A DNA stretch of 64,000 nucleotides from Sphingomonas sp. H160509 (GTDB lineage: Bacteria > Pseudomonadota > Alphaproteobacteria > Sphingomonadales > Sphingomonadaceae), in assembly GCF_024124765.2 (NCBI RefSeq), contig NZ_JAMXSR020000002.1, positions 3,368,001 through 3,432,000 of the forward strand, in the 5' to 3' direction. Both the position numbers and the translations under genes were made by a program. Of this stretch, positions 19,001 to 28,903 are shown one piece after another. The number at the start of each line of letters is the position of its first letter. Position 1 is the first letter of the stretch. The notes beneath the pieces are model-generated. The model was not told the DNA's origin. It did not search any database and worked only from the letters and a program-made list of their open reading frames with translations.

Positions 19001-19190
19001 GCAAATGTCCGGTAAATGGAGGGTGAAATGCACTGCCCTCAAGCGTTCCGGCGCTCGCCGATTTGGCGACAAATGTCAAGGAAACGCGGTGAATGGAGGG
19101 TGGGGAGGGGGTCTTGGACGGGAAAATACCAATTACCCGTGGCGTCCGCATACTCTGAACGACGTGCTGGTGCATCTATTCACCAGATGC

Positions 19191-19298
19191 ACCACCCCGG
19201 CGGAGGCCCGGGCCCAGTTGGAAAGGTCGCAATAACGAACGGCAACGCAGAGTTGGCAACGTCGCCCAACTCGACCCCGGCCTTCGCCGGGGAGGTGC
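19191..19298. repeat. Paired inverted palindromes, family F
   Basis: CACCCCGGCGGAGGCCCGGG with CCAGTTGG on the left and CCAACTCGACCCCGGCCTTC with GCCGGGG on the right. It sits in the 375-base gap between the helicase and the 160-aa hypothetical gene; nothing else was recognised there. Confidence 0.75.
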
Positions 19299-19375
19299 TT
19301 ATCGGAATGGGGAGCCCAGGGGATCTGGATAGGAATTAGACCAACGGGCAGTCGACGGACGCCGAAGCGACCGAC

Positions 19376-19858
19376 CTACTTCTTCTTCGCTCGCAAGCTC
19401 TTGAACCCCTCGATCTCGCAGCGTGCACCCGAGCGCATCCGGATCGCGTCGCGGTCCTTGCAGATCATCCCGTCCGCGCCCGGCCTCAAGTAAAACCCCG
19501 AATAATAATCTAGCGGCTTGCAGTCGCCGTCCAGCCGCGCGCGCAGCCGCGTCGTGTCGTCCATCACCAGATCGACCGCGCCATCCTTGTTGAGCATCGC
19601 GCCGGCGATCTCGTCGACAGCGATGCATTTGGGGCCCTTATGCTCCTTCCACTCGGTCGGCGGCGCGTAGGTGCGAACGGGGGCTCGGCTCATCCGGGGC
19701 ACGCGGATGATGATGCGTTCGTGGATCGAGACCTGCGCGATCTGCATGCCATCAAGCTCGAATCCCGAAGACTGCCCGGGTGACGGTACATCGCGCAATG
19801 CCACAGCAAAGGGGCCCGCGAGCGCGAGCAGGGTGGCGGGTATCGCGGGGTGAATCAT
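19376..19858 (-). CDS. Exported hypothetical protein (160 aa)
   Basis: I do not recognise a named domain; similar exported proteins are common in sphingomonads. The start MIHPAIPATLLALAGPFAVAL is a plausible signal peptide. The mature part has HERIIIRVPRM, then KCIAVDEIAGAMLN, DDTTRLRARLDGDCKPLDYY, and ends with a KDRDAIRMRSGARCEIEGF block and KKK. Four cysteines in the mature region could form two disulfides, fitting a periplasmic location. It stands alone, divergent from the FAD oxidoreductase gene 77 bases away. Confidence 0.7.
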   Translation of the reverse strand: MIHPAIPATLLALAGPFAVALRDVPSPGQSSGFELDGMQIAQVSIHERIIIRVPRMSRAPVRTYAPPTEWKEHKGPKCIAVDEIAGAMLNKDGAVDLVMDDTTRLRARLDGDCKPLDYYSGFYLRPGADGMICKDRDAIRMRSGARCEIEGFKSLRAKKK

Positions 19859-19934
19859 GGTGTCTGGATCATGCTGACGTAATCGTTAGCGCCTATCGTT
19901 GAACGCGCGATGAATTTTGTCTAGCGCCGCGTGC

Positions 19935-21409
19935 ATGGCCGAAATTCAGTCAGCAATCCTGACGCCTTCGCAGGCGGCAATGCTTGAATCGCTCACCTCG
20001 CGGCTCGACGCAAAGGCGATCGTCACCGACTCCGCCGATATCGACCCGTGGCTGCACGACTGGCGCGGCCGCTTCCACGGCGCCGCGCCCGCAATGCTCG
20101 CGCCGACCTCGACCGCGGAAGTCGCTTCGATCGTCGCGGCCGCCGCCGAACACCGCGTGCCGCTCGTCGCGCAAGGCGGCAACACCTCGATGGTCGGCGG
20201 CGCGACCGCCCCCGCCGACGGCAGCGCGCTGATCCTGTCACTGCGCCGCCTGAACCGCATCCGCAGCCTCGACACCGACGCGGGCCTCGCGATCGCCGAA
20301 GCCGGGGTGATCCTCGCCGAACTCGGCGGCGCCGCGCAAGGGGAGGGCTGGCGCTTCCCGCTGACGCTCGGCGCCCGCGGCACGGCGACGATCGGCGGCC
20401 TCGTCTCGACCAACGCCGGCGGCACGCAGGTCCTCAAGTTCGGCACCATGCGCGGCCTCGTTGCGGGCGTCGAAGCGGTGCTCGCCGACGGGACGATCTA
20501 CGACGGCCTGTCCGCTCTCAAGAAGGACAACCGCGGCTACGACCTCGACCAGCTTTTCATCGGCGCGGAAGGCACGCTGGCGATCGTCACCGCCGCCACG
20601 CTCCGCCTCGCCCCCGCAATCGCAGCGCGCGGCACGGCGTGGGTCGGCATCGCGTCCCCCCCAGGCCGCGCTGAAGCTCCTGCGGACGATGCAGGCGAGG
20701 ACCGACGCGATCGAGAGCTTCGAAATTCTCCCCCGCCGAGTCGCTCGACGCCGCCATCGCGCACCTCCCGAACGCCCGTGCGCCGCTCGCGGGTAGGCAC
20801 CCCTGGCACCTCCTGATCGAGGCGACCTCCGCCACCACCGAAGGCGAATCCCCATCCGCGCTGCTCGAACGCCTGCTCGGCAAAGCCCTCGAAGAGGGCG
20901 CGATCGAAGACGCCACGATCGGCACCAGCGAAGCCCAGTCCACCGCGTTCTGGCTGCTCCGCGACTCGCTGTCCGCCGCCGAACGCGCGCTCGGCCCCGC
21001 GACGCAGCACGACATCTCGATCCCCGTCGAGACGATGCCGCGCTTCATGATCGAGGCGGCAGCGGCGTGCGACGCGCGCTTCCCCGGCACGCACGCCAGT
21101 GGTTTCGGCCATCTCGGCGACGGCAACGTCCATTTCCACGTCCGCGCCGCGCCCGGCACCGACCATTCGCACTGGTATGCCGAGGACGCGCCGGTCGTCA
21201 CCCGCTTCGTCGGCGACCTCGTCGTCGCGGCCGGCGGATCGATCTCGGCGGAGCACGGCATCGGCCAGATGAAGCGCGACGAACTCGAGCGCCTCTCCTC
21301 GCCCGCACGGATGGCAGCACTCCGCGCGATCAAGTCCGCGCTCGATCCGCTCGGCATCCTCAACCCCGGCAAGCTCGTCACACTTGCACGCCCGCTCGGC
21401 GCACCATAG
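19935..21409 (+). CDS. FAD-binding oxidoreductase, GlcD/D2HGDH family (two frameshifts)
   Basis: This is a flavoprotein of the D-lactate / D-2-hydroxyglutarate dehydrogenase type. The FAD-binding PCMH domain has VAQGGNTSMVGGA and GARGTATIGGLVSTNAGG, then the IGAEGTLAIVT block. The C-terminal FAD-oxidase domain has GFGHLGDGNVHFHV and ends GILNPGKLVTLARP. The frame breaks at a C7 run (20656-20662) and a C5 run (20730-20734), each with one C surplus. Corrected length is about 490, normal for the family. The start is uncertain: the ATG at 19935 lacks a clear ribosome-binding site and the family often begins near residue 16. The exact 2-hydroxyacid substrate cannot be assigned. Confidence 0.88.
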
Positions 21410-21471
21410 AGCCTCGCCCCAATCGGTGGCATGAGCCACCGGCATTTCGACCGACCGATCCGGAGAGTAAC

Positions 21472-22258
21472 ATGGCCAGCACCGCCCAGCTTCCGCTTTT
21501 CTACAATGGCCTCGAGCCGCTCTCGAGCGACACGCACGCGAACTACAAGGTCCGCCCGCAGGACAGCGCGCCGTTCCTGGTCGGCCAGCACGCGATCCCG
21601 ATCACCGTCGACGAGTTTCCGCTGGTCCAGCGCCACATGCCGATCGTCTTCTCGGTCGGTGACGACGCGATTCCGCTCGCGCTGATGGGCCTGAACGAGG
21701 GGCGTCAACGTGTTCGTCGGCGAAGACGGCAAGCTGACCGAGAACACCTTCTACGTGCCCGCCTATGTCCGTCGCTACCCGTACATGCTCGCGCGGCTGC
21801 ACCCCGATGCGCAGGAGCTGTCGCTCTGCTTCGACCCGACTTCGCAGGCGATCGGTGATTTCGAGGACGGCGATGCGCTGTTCGAGAATGGCCAGCCGAC
21901 CGAGCTGACCAAGAACATCCTCGGCTTCAACGAGTCGTTCGAACAGGCCGGCGCCCGCACGCAGAACTTCATGAACGAGCTGCGCGAGCTCGAGCTGCTG
22001 ATGGACGGCGAAGTCACGATCCAGCCCGACGGCGCCGAGCAGCCGTTCGTCTATCGCGGCTTCCAGATGATCAACGAAGAAAAGCTGATCGACCTGCGCG
22101 GCGATGCGCTGCGCAAGATGAGCAAGTCGGGCATGCTGCCGTTGCTGTATGCACACCTGTTCTCGCTGTCGCTGATGCGCGATATCTTCGCGCGTCAGGC
22201 ACAGCTCGGCATGACCCCGCAGCAGCAGATGCCCGCCCCGGCGCAGTTCAACGTCTGA
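21472..22258 (+). CDS. SapC family protein (one frameshift)
   Basis: This is a protein of the SapC family (PF07277), named after a Campylobacter S-layer locus but of unknown function in sphingomonads, where such genes often lie near TonB-dependent transport genes. The ATG at 21472 has CGGAGAG upstream. Visible blocks are YKVRPQDSAPFLVGQHAIPI, HMPIVFSVGDDAIPLALMGL and RGFQMINEEKLIDLRGDALR. A surplus G in the run at 21699-21702 breaks the frame between LNEG and VNVFVGEDG; corrected length is 261. No signal peptide is seen. No transport gene lies next to it here. Confidence 0.88.
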
Positions 22259-22309
22259 TAGCGAAACCGGGAGGCCGCGAAAATTATTTGGGGTGCGGTG
22301 CAGCAGGGG

Positions 22310-22339
22310 TTGAACCAAAACGGCGCTCACCCATTTAGA
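22310..22339 (+). promoter_or_regulatory. Candidate promoter of the sRNA after SapC
   Basis: TTGAAC (22310-22315) and TTTAGA (22334-22339) lie 18 bases apart. The -10 is weak. It is placed where a promoter for the structured RNA at 22343-22449 would be needed. Confidence 0.3.
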
Positions 22340-22342
22340 TCC

Positions 22343-22449
22343 TGTACGGCATCGTGTCCCCCCTTTCGCGGCGCCGTACGGGACGCTTCTAGCGTCCCTC
22401 CTCCCTGAACCTAGGCCACTCCGTGCGACACGCACGGGGTGGTTTTTTT
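22343..22449 (+). ncRNA. Candidate small regulatory RNA with anti-Shine-Dalgarno loop
   Basis: Three local hairpins follow in order. The first pairs GTACGGC (22344-22350) with GCCGTAC (22373-22379). The second pairs GGACGC (22381-22386) with GCGTCC (22392-22397). The third is the terminator at 22416-22442 with a T7 tail. Between the second and third lies CCCTCCTCCCTGAACC, an unpaired CCTCCTCCC stretch complementary to Shine-Dalgarno sequences. That layout is typical of alphaproteobacterial trans-acting sRNAs of the suhB / alpha-r14 type. The alternative is simply the long 3' untranslated end of the SapC mRNA. Family membership is inferred from memory of the motif, not a search. Confidence 0.5.
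22416..22449 (+). terminator. Strong intrinsic terminator
   Basis: CCACTCCGTGCG pairs with CGCACGGGGTGG (one G-U) around an ACA loop, followed directly by seven T. It ends transcripts of SapC and of the candidate sRNA. Confidence 0.88.
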
Positions 22450-22500
22450 GGCCTGCGCGATGCGGCGGGCCCGTCCTTTCCTCCCACCCGTTGCGTGCCC

Positions 22501-24048
22501 GTGGAATTATTCGAAAGCCTCGACGTCATCCTGCTCGCCGCGCTGGTCCTGCTGGTCCTCGCGCGCAAGTTGAACGTGCCGTATCCTACTTTGCTGGCGG
22601 TGGCCGGGATCGCCTTTGCGGCGTTGCCATTCGCGCCGAAGATCACGGTCGAGCCGCACCTGGCGCTGGCCTTGTTCATCGCACCCGCGCTGCTCCACGC
22701 CGCATACCACACGAGCCCGCGCGCCTTGCGGCGACACTGGTTCCCACTGCTGAGCCTCGCCGTGTTCGCGGTACTCGTCACCGCCGCAGCGGTCGCACTG
22801 GTCGGCGTGACGCTCGGCGGACTGCCGCTAGCCGCCGCGTTCGCGCTCGGGGCGATTGTCGCGCCGCCGGACGCCGCTGCATCGGAAGCGGTGCTGGGCG
22901 AAGTCGGCATCCCGCGCCGCGGCCTGTTGCTGCTTCAGGGCGAGAGCCTGCTCAACGACGCCACGGCGTTGCTGTTGTTCGGACTCGCGGTGGCGTTCGC
23001 GACGCATTCCGATACGCCGGTGACGCCGCTCGCGCTCGCCGCGGCGGTACCCGGCGGGATCGTCCTCGGCGTCATCGCCTCGTGGCTTTATCTCCGCGTG
23101 ACGCCGCTGTTCGCCCGGACGCTCGGCGCGAGCCTCGCAGATTTCGCGGTGACGTTCGGGATCTGGCTGCTCGCCGAGCGGGTGCACATCTCGCCTGTGC
23201 TTGCGGTCGTCACGTTCGGGATGATCGTGTCGCAGCGCCGCCCGATCGGCCAACCCGCGCGTGATCGTTTGCAGGGGGCAGCGGTGTGGTCGGCGGCGGT
23301 GCTTGTCCTCAACATCATCGCGTTCGCGCTGATGGGGCTGCAATCGCGCGACGTGCTGGTCGGACTGCCTGCCGGCGAACGCTGGCCCGCAATCGGGTTT
23401 GCCGCCGCGGTGCTGGCGACCGTGCTCGTCACCCGCATCGCGTGGGTGTTCTTCGTACGGTTCGTCGAGGGCGTGATCGCCAGCCACTACGCGCCGTCCT
23501 GGCTGCCCAAGCCGCCCCCCTGGAATGCGTCGATCATCCTGTCCTGGTCGGGTATGCGTGGACTGCTGACGCTGGCGACAGCGTTCGCGCTGCCACGATC
23601 GGTGCCGGGCCGCGACCTGATCGTTCTCGCGGCGTTCGCCGTCGTGATCGGCACTCTGGTACTGCAAGGGCTTACGCTCGGCCCGCTGATCCGGCGTCTA
23701 GAACTGGGCGCGGATACCGGCCTTGCCGACGAGATCGCCCCCGCGCGCAAGCGACTGATCGATGCAGGGCTAGCCGTCCTGCCAGCACGCGAAGGCGCGG
23801 CGGCCGATGCGTTGCGCTTCCGCTATGGCGCGGCAGGCAAGGTCACCGCAGAGGCAGACGATCCGCAGGCGACCTCGGAATTCGACGAACTCCACCTCGA
23901 GATGATCGCCTGCCAGCGCGTCGTGCTCCACGAAATGCGCGACAAGGGCGAGGTGGCCGAGGACGTCTATCGCCGCCTCCAGGAGGAACTCGACTGGGCG
24001 GAGGTCGACGCGCGTGCGTTCGGGGACAACATCCTCACGGCGACCTGA
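22501..24048 (+). CDS. Na+/H+ antiporter, CPA1 (NhaP) family
   Basis: This is a monovalent cation/proton antiporter of the inner membrane, 515 residues with about twelve hydrophobic segments in the first 410. The GTG start opens MELFESLDVILLAALVLLVLA. Family signatures are ALGAIVAPPDAAASEAVL (the CPA1 P-D region in helix five), LLLLQGESLLNDATALLLFG and ILSWSGMRGLLTLATAFALP. A hydrophilic C-terminal tail of about 110 residues carries charged helices (DELHLEMIACQRVVLHEMRD) and may be regulatory. No clear ribosome-binding site precedes the GTG, so the start is less sure. zwf follows 62 bases downstream on the same strand. Confidence 0.93.
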   Translation: MELFESLDVILLAALVLLVLARKLNVPYPTLLAVAGIAFAALPFAPKITVEPHLALALFIAPALLHAAYHTSPRALRRHWFPLLSLAVFAVLVTAAAVALVGVTLGGLPLAAAFALGAIVAPPDAAASEAVLGEVGIPRRGLLLLQGESLLNDATALLLFGLAVAFATHSDTPVTPLALAAAVPGGIVLGVIASWLYLRVTPLFARTLGASLADFAVTFGIWLLAERVHISPVLAVVTFGMIVSQRRPIGQPARDRLQGAAVWSAAVLVLNIIAFALMGLQSRDVLVGLPAGERWPAIGFAAAVLATVLVTRIAWVFFVRFVEGVIASHYAPSWLPKPPPWNASIILSWSGMRGLLTLATAFALPRSVPGRDLIVLAAFAVVIGTLVLQGLTLGPLIRRLELGADTGLADEIAPARKRLIDAGLAVLPAREGAAADALRFRYGAAGKVTAEADDPQATSEFDELHLEMIACQRVVLHEMRDKGEVAEDVYRRLQEELDWAEVDARAFGDNILTAT

Positions 24049-24110
24049 GGGCGTGCGGGGAACATCGGCACACGCTATGCGGTTTCAGAGAACCACCGCA
24101 GAAAGGGTCG

Positions 24111-25632
24111 ATGCATGTCCGAGGCGAATTCGTGAGCAAGTCCGTGAAGCCCGCACCGCCGACGACGCTCGTGATCTTCGGCGCCTTCGGTGACCTGACC
24201 CGCCGCTTGCTGATGCCGGCACTGATCAACATGACTCGATTGGGGCTGGTTGGTAACGATTTCCACGTCCTCGGTGTCGGCATCGACGAGGGAAACGACC
24301 AGTCGTTGCGCGAGGCGCTTGGCACTTTCGATGCGAAGGGCGGCGAGGGCGATGGCGAGAAGGGCGACGCCTGGGTGCGGCTCAAGGACCGGGTTGGCTA
24401 TCTCCAGGGCGATTTCACCAAGGACGACGTCTTCGAGCAACTCAAGGCCCGGGTGAACGGCAACGTCGCGTTCTACTTCGCGGTGCCTGCGAAGTTCTTT
24501 GGCACGATCGTCGACAAGCTCGCCGACCACGGCCTGATGGCAGAGACGCCACATGGCTTCCGCCGGATCGCGATCGAGAAGCCGTTCGGCCACGACCTCG
24601 CCTCCGCCCGTGATCTCAACGCACGCATCCTCGCCCGCGTGTCCGAGGCGCAAATCTACCGGATCGACCATTTCCTCGGCAAGGAAACCGTCCAGAACAT
24701 CATGACCGCGCGGTTCGCGAACATGATGATCGAGCGCGTCTGGAATTCGGATTGCATCGCGCACGTCCAGATCACCGCCGCCGAGACGGTCGACGTCGGC
24801 ACCCGTGGCAAATTCTACGACGGCACCGGCGCGCTCCGCGACATGGTCCCCAACCACCTGTTCCAGCTGCTCGCGATGGTCGCCATGGAGCCGCCCGCGA
24901 GCTTCGACGCCGAGGCGATCCGCAACGAAAAGGGCAAGGTGCTCAAAGCCGTCCGCGTCTATTCGCCCGGCAAGGCGAAGCGCAACGGCGTCCGCGGCCA
25001 GTATACCGCGGGAAAAGTGAAGGGGGTGGATGTCCCCGCCTACACCGCCTCGCCCGACGTCGCGCCGGACAGCCGGACCGAGACGTATGTCGCGCTGAAG
25101 CTGATGGTCGACACATGGCGCTGGGCGGGCGTGCCGTTCTACCTGCGCACCGGCAAGGCGATGACGTGTCGCGACACCGAGATCGCGATCACCTTCAAGC
25201 CGGTCCCGTTCGCGTCGTTCCCCGGTGCCGCCGCCGACATGCTGCCGCCGAACCGGCTCATCATCCAGATCCAGCCCGACGAGGGGGCTGAGCATGGACA
25301 TCAACATCAAGCGTCCTGGCCTCGAAGTGGCGACCGCACCGATCGCGCTCGATTTTCGGTACGCCGACGCATTCGATATCGGTCACCTGACCGGGTATGA
25401 GTCGCTGATCTACGACTTGTTCGTCGGCGACCAGACGCTGTTCCAGCGTGCCGACGCGATCGAGGCGGGCTGGGCCGCGGTGCAACCGTTCCTCGACCTA
25501 TGGGCGCATGACGCCGGCATGCCCGAGCCGTACGAGGCGGGCACGCTAGGCCCAGCGGCTGCGGACGCGCTACTCGCGCACGACGACCACACGTGGCACG
25601 AACTCGCGCCGGCAGGCCAAACCGTCCCCTGA
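24111..25632 (+). CDS. zwf: Glucose-6-phosphate 1-dehydrogenase (one frameshift)
   Basis: Zwf oxidises glucose 6-phosphate to 6-phosphogluconolactone with NADP, feeding the pentose phosphate and Entner-Doudoroff routes. The NADP-binding motif is VIFGAFGDLTRRLLMPAL. The substrate-binding signature RIDHFLGKETVQNI holds the catalytic lysine region, and RIAIEKPFGHDL and LRTGKAMTCRDTEI are also conserved. One surplus G in the run at 25283-25287 breaks the frame between IQPDEG and LSMDINIKRPG. Corrected length is 506. I chose the ATG at 24111 because AAAGGG precedes it; a GTG at 24132 is a good alternative. No pgl or edd gene is adjacent. Confidence 0.94.
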
Positions 25633-25638
25633 CTTTCA

Positions 25639-25748
25639 CCCCTCCCTGAAAGGGGAGGGGCAGGGGGGTGGGTCGGCTGCTTGGAAAAGACGACGTGCGC
25701 CAACAGGCCGACCCACCCCCCAACCCCCTCCCCTGCCAGGGAGGGGAG
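25639..25748. repeat. Paired inverted palindromes, family A
   Basis: CCCCTCCCTGAAAGGGGAGG with GGGGTGGGTCGGC, mirrored by GCCGACCCACCCC and CCCCTCCCCTGCCAGGGAGG. It is the same family as 1894-2005 and lies between two convergent genes. Confidence 0.85.
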
Positions 25749-25753
25749 CAGGG

Positions 25754-26041
25754 TCAAACCCGCTCGGTCAGCTCGATCTCGCCCTCGACCTCCATCTCGT
25801 CCTCGTCGCCCATCTCGTCCATGTCGGGCATCGTGAAGTCCGCCTTCCAATCGTACACCTTCTCGACCCCGCCCTGCACCCAGACGCGCACCGCGCCAGA
25901 AGTGATCTCGCCGCCCATCGCGCCGACGAAATCCGCGACCAGCGAATCCGCCGCATCCTCGTGATCGGTCGCGCCGGGAATCGTCGCGGCGGTCATTTCT
26001 TCATCGAGTTCGATGATCTGCGCCCAATATTGCTTCGCCAT
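25754..26041 (-). CDS. Small acidic hypothetical protein (95 aa)
   Basis: This is a cytoplasmic, strongly acidic protein with no recognised domain. It opens MAKQYWAQIIELDEEMTAAT, continues with GATDHEDAADSLVADFVGAM and VRVWVQGGVEKVYDWKADF, and ends in an Asp/Glu-rich tail (DEMGDEDEMEVEGEIELTE). AGGAG lies eight bases before the ATG, so translation is likely efficient. It is 28 bases downstream of the 76-aa hypothetical gene on the same strand, and the two are probably one operon. Confidence 0.7.
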   Translation of the reverse strand: MAKQYWAQIIELDEEMTAATIPGATDHEDAADSLVADFVGAMGGEITSGAVRVWVQGGVEKVYDWKADFTMPDMDEMGDEDEMEVEGEIELTERV

Positions 26042-26069
26042 GTGTCGCTCCTGCGTAGATGAAAGGCCG

Positions 26070-26300
26070 TCAGCCGGCAGTGATTATAGGGTGATCCTCG
26101 CGCAGCCGGTCTGCCAGCCGCTCGACCGCGTCGACCTCGCTCGCGCTGCCTGACGGCGTCACCGCCCAGTTGCAATGCGCGTGCGTCGCGAGGCTGTAGA
26201 CCTTCACGTCGCCGACGATCAGCCGCCATCGTCGCCGGTCGCCGCTATTGTACCGGACGAGGTTGGTCACGAACAGGCTCTGGAGATCCGATGCGGTCAT
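26070..26300 (-). CDS. Small hypothetical protein (76 aa)
   Basis: No named domain is recognised. The ATG at 26300 gives MTASDLQSLFVTNLVRYNSG, followed by RRWRLIVGDVKVYSLATH, then HCNWAVTPSG and an acidic helix EVDAVERLADRLREDHP. A longer in-frame start upstream would add an Arg-rich segment without family character. The single CNW site between two basic strands gives it a protein-like, possibly nucleic-acid-handling look, but that is only an impression. It is the upstream partner of the acidic 95-aa protein. Confidence 0.65.
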   Translation of the reverse strand: MTASDLQSLFVTNLVRYNSGDRRRWRLIVGDVKVYSLATHAHCNWAVTPSGSASEVDAVERLADRLREDHPIITAG

Positions 26301-26388
26301 CCGCGCCCCATAGCGACAATCGCCTGCCCGCCGCCACCGCAAACGGGCCAGCGATGGGCACGACTGGTCTAGCGACAACCGGCGAACG

Positions 26389-28777
26389 CTACGAACCGAC
26401 CGCGATCGACGCCGTCACGCCCGGATCGTCTCGCAGCCGCAGGAACAGCGTCCCGCCGACCGGCTTCGGCACCGCGAGCGAAGCCCCGGTGAACCCGTCC
26501 GGCACGCGAATCGCGTCGGCAAACCCTGCGTTCGCCGCAATCGACTCGATCAGGAACAGGTCGGTCCCGGTCAGCGTACAGGTCTCCTTGCACGCGACCC
26601 CCGCCAATGCCGGCGTCCGCACCAGCGTCGTGAGCGGCACCCAATCCCCCGCAACGCCGCCTTGCACCAGTCGCCATTTGAGCGGCCCATGCGCGGAAAC
26701 TCCGAGCGCCTTGCCTGGCTCCACCGACACTACTGCGATCCGGTCGTCCTGCACCGTCAGCCCACGCCCCGACGTGACACTAGTCGTCATCGCGCCATCC
26801 GCCGTCGCGATCTCGACACTGTCGCCGGCAGAAAATCGTGTTCCCTCCGCACGCAGCGAGAAGGTCAGGCGGGCATCCTGCGCGATCGCCGTATCACCGG
26901 CCAGCACGACCGGCAGGCCAGGGGAGGGGGGCGCCACCACGCTCTTGGCGATCAGCGTAGCCTTGGGCCGCGCCGCGGCGACGGTGAACTTCACCGACCG
27001 CTTCCGTCCATCGGTCAGCGTCACGAGCGCCGTCTTCGCCTGGCCCGCCGCGAACGTCGGCACCGTACCCGCCACCAGCGCCAGCCGATCCGCCTTGTCC
27101 GCCCGAACGACGTCACCCGGCTTGAACGCGACCCCGTCGATCGTCATCGACGCCACCAGATCGAGCCGCGTCCCACTCAACGTCCCAGACGCATCACCGG
27201 CATACAGCGTCAGACCATCAATCCGCCCTGCCTCTGCGAGCGCGGTCAACGCGATCTTGTCCGGCGCCTCGACCCCGTATTGCTTGACCAGCAGCGTCAA
27301 TTTCCCCGGCGCGTTCTTCGCCAACGGCAAGGTCAGCCCAATTCGGTCGCCCGTCGACGTCCACGCGAGCGGCACGTCGCCCGCAGCACCGATCAATGTC
27401 ACCGACTCCACGCAACTCGGCGTCGGCCCCGCCAGCGAGACCGCATTGTCGCGCCCGACCACGAGACTCTCGGGATCGGTATCGACCATCTGCCACCCGC
27501 CAGCGCGCGGCACCTGCAACCGAAACCGCGGTCCATCGAACGGCGTGAAGCCCCAGCGGCCGTGCAACGTCGCATCGGTCACGCTGCTCAACCCCGCGGT
27601 CCGCATCCCGACCTGGTCGAGCACATACCCGCCGCGCTCGGCATCAGCCTGCACCGGCAGCTCGACCACGCCCCCCTGCGGCGTCGTCACCCGCAAGCTC
27701 ATGTCGTGTGCGAACTTGGTCGCATAGATCAGCGGCGCCCCCTCGACCGGCAGCACCAGATCGGGCTTGGCCGCGCAGACCAGCCGGTCCGCGTCCGCGC
27801 GCCGCATCGTCGGCGTCTGCGGCGCACCCGTGTCGATCACCGGCATCGCCACGACCATCACCGACTTGGGGCTGGCGAACGACGGCGCCGCATTCAGCAA
27901 CAGCGCCAGCCGATCGTCGTGCGCCCGCGCCAGCGCCGGAATGTACCGGAACTGCGTCGTCTGGAACGCGCCGAAGATCTTCGCCAGATCGCGCACCACG
28001 CCGATATACGGGCTGTAATAGCCAAGCCCGCCCTCCGGCGTCGCGCTCAGCTGCAGCGCCAGATCGGTCGGCGCCCCCCACCAGAGTATCCGCCAGCGTC
28101 GAACTCTGCCCATCCGCCAGCACCAGCGAATCGCGGCTCTGCGTCAGGCAGGAGGCTTGCAGGTCCGCCGCGAGATCGAGGCACTCCGCCTTCAGCTTGA
28201 TCGCCAGGCTGCGCGACAACAATGGCGAGACCGCCTCGATCCGCTCCGGCCGCGTCCGCTCCAGCGCATGGATCCCATCGAGAAACGCATCGAGCCGCGC
28301 GCGATCCAGCGACGCCTGGTCGAGATCCTGCACCGCGCGCACGAACGCCCCCGGCTGCTTGCGCACCGCCGACACGACGGCATCGAACCCGCCGCTCTCC
28401 GGCACCAGGAACACCACCAGTTGCCGCGCGCCCTCCGGTACCGTCAACGCCAGCGCGTTCTTCTTCGCCTTCCACGTCTCGGCCTTGAAGAACCACGACT
28501 TCGGCGGCGGTTCGGTCGCCCCGCGCAGGAACGCCGCGACCAGCAGATAGCGCGCGCCGTCGTCCTTCTTGCCGACGGCCAGGTCCGCCGCGATCGACAC
28601 GCGGTCGCCGGTCGCGAGCCTCGGCACCTGCGCGATCGGCAACGTCGTCGTCCCATGCGTCACGCCGACGCGCAGGCTGGGCCCGGTCAGGTCGAACGGT
28701 GCCGGATCGGCGCGCGCAACCAAGGGCACCAGCGCAGCAGCCAGCGCGCAGAACGGAAGAAATCGAAGCATCATCAT
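26389..28777 (-). CDS. Large exported protein of unknown function (one frameshift)
   Basis: I do not recognise this family. A signal peptide (MMMLRFLPFCALAAALVPLV, cleavage near ARA-DP) precedes about 770 residues rich in beta-prone and Gly/Asp/Thr segments. The N-terminal third has an alpha-helical block (LDQASLDRARLDAFLDGIHA) and SRDSLVLADGQSSTLADTLV. The middle and C-terminal parts look like successive beta-sandwich modules (LTLPLAKNAPGKLTLLVKQY, FTVAAARPKATLIAKSVV). A late CKETC pair may form a disulfide. A C6 run at 28074-28079 has one surplus base; corrected length is 795. It could be a surface or periplasmic multi-domain protein. The ATG chosen has only a weak GAGAT upstream. Confidence 0.75.
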
Positions 28778-28903
28778 GGGCGATCTCGTCGTCGGAAGCA
28801 TCACAGATGGCCTGTACCGGTGTCGATAATAGGGCAAGATGCGGCACTTGCCCGATCGCCCGCGGTACCGCACACAGCGCGTAACACGGGGAAGGGGACC
28901 TAC

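Noticed and set aside
17225..19015. A 596-codon plus-strand frame opposite the DEAD-box helicase
   Set aside because: It is the shadow of a clearly coding gene; Arg/His-rich with no ribosome-binding site or domain.
19074..19079. Perfect TTGACA upstream of the DEAD-box helicase
   Set aside because: No acceptable -10 lies 15-19 bases downstream, so I did not call a promoter.
26291..28200. Long plus-strand frames opposite the large exported unknown
   Set aside because: The minus strand has a signal peptide, a coherent beta-rich protein and a single homopolymer break, whereas the plus frames have shadow composition (Ser/Thr/Arg-rich).
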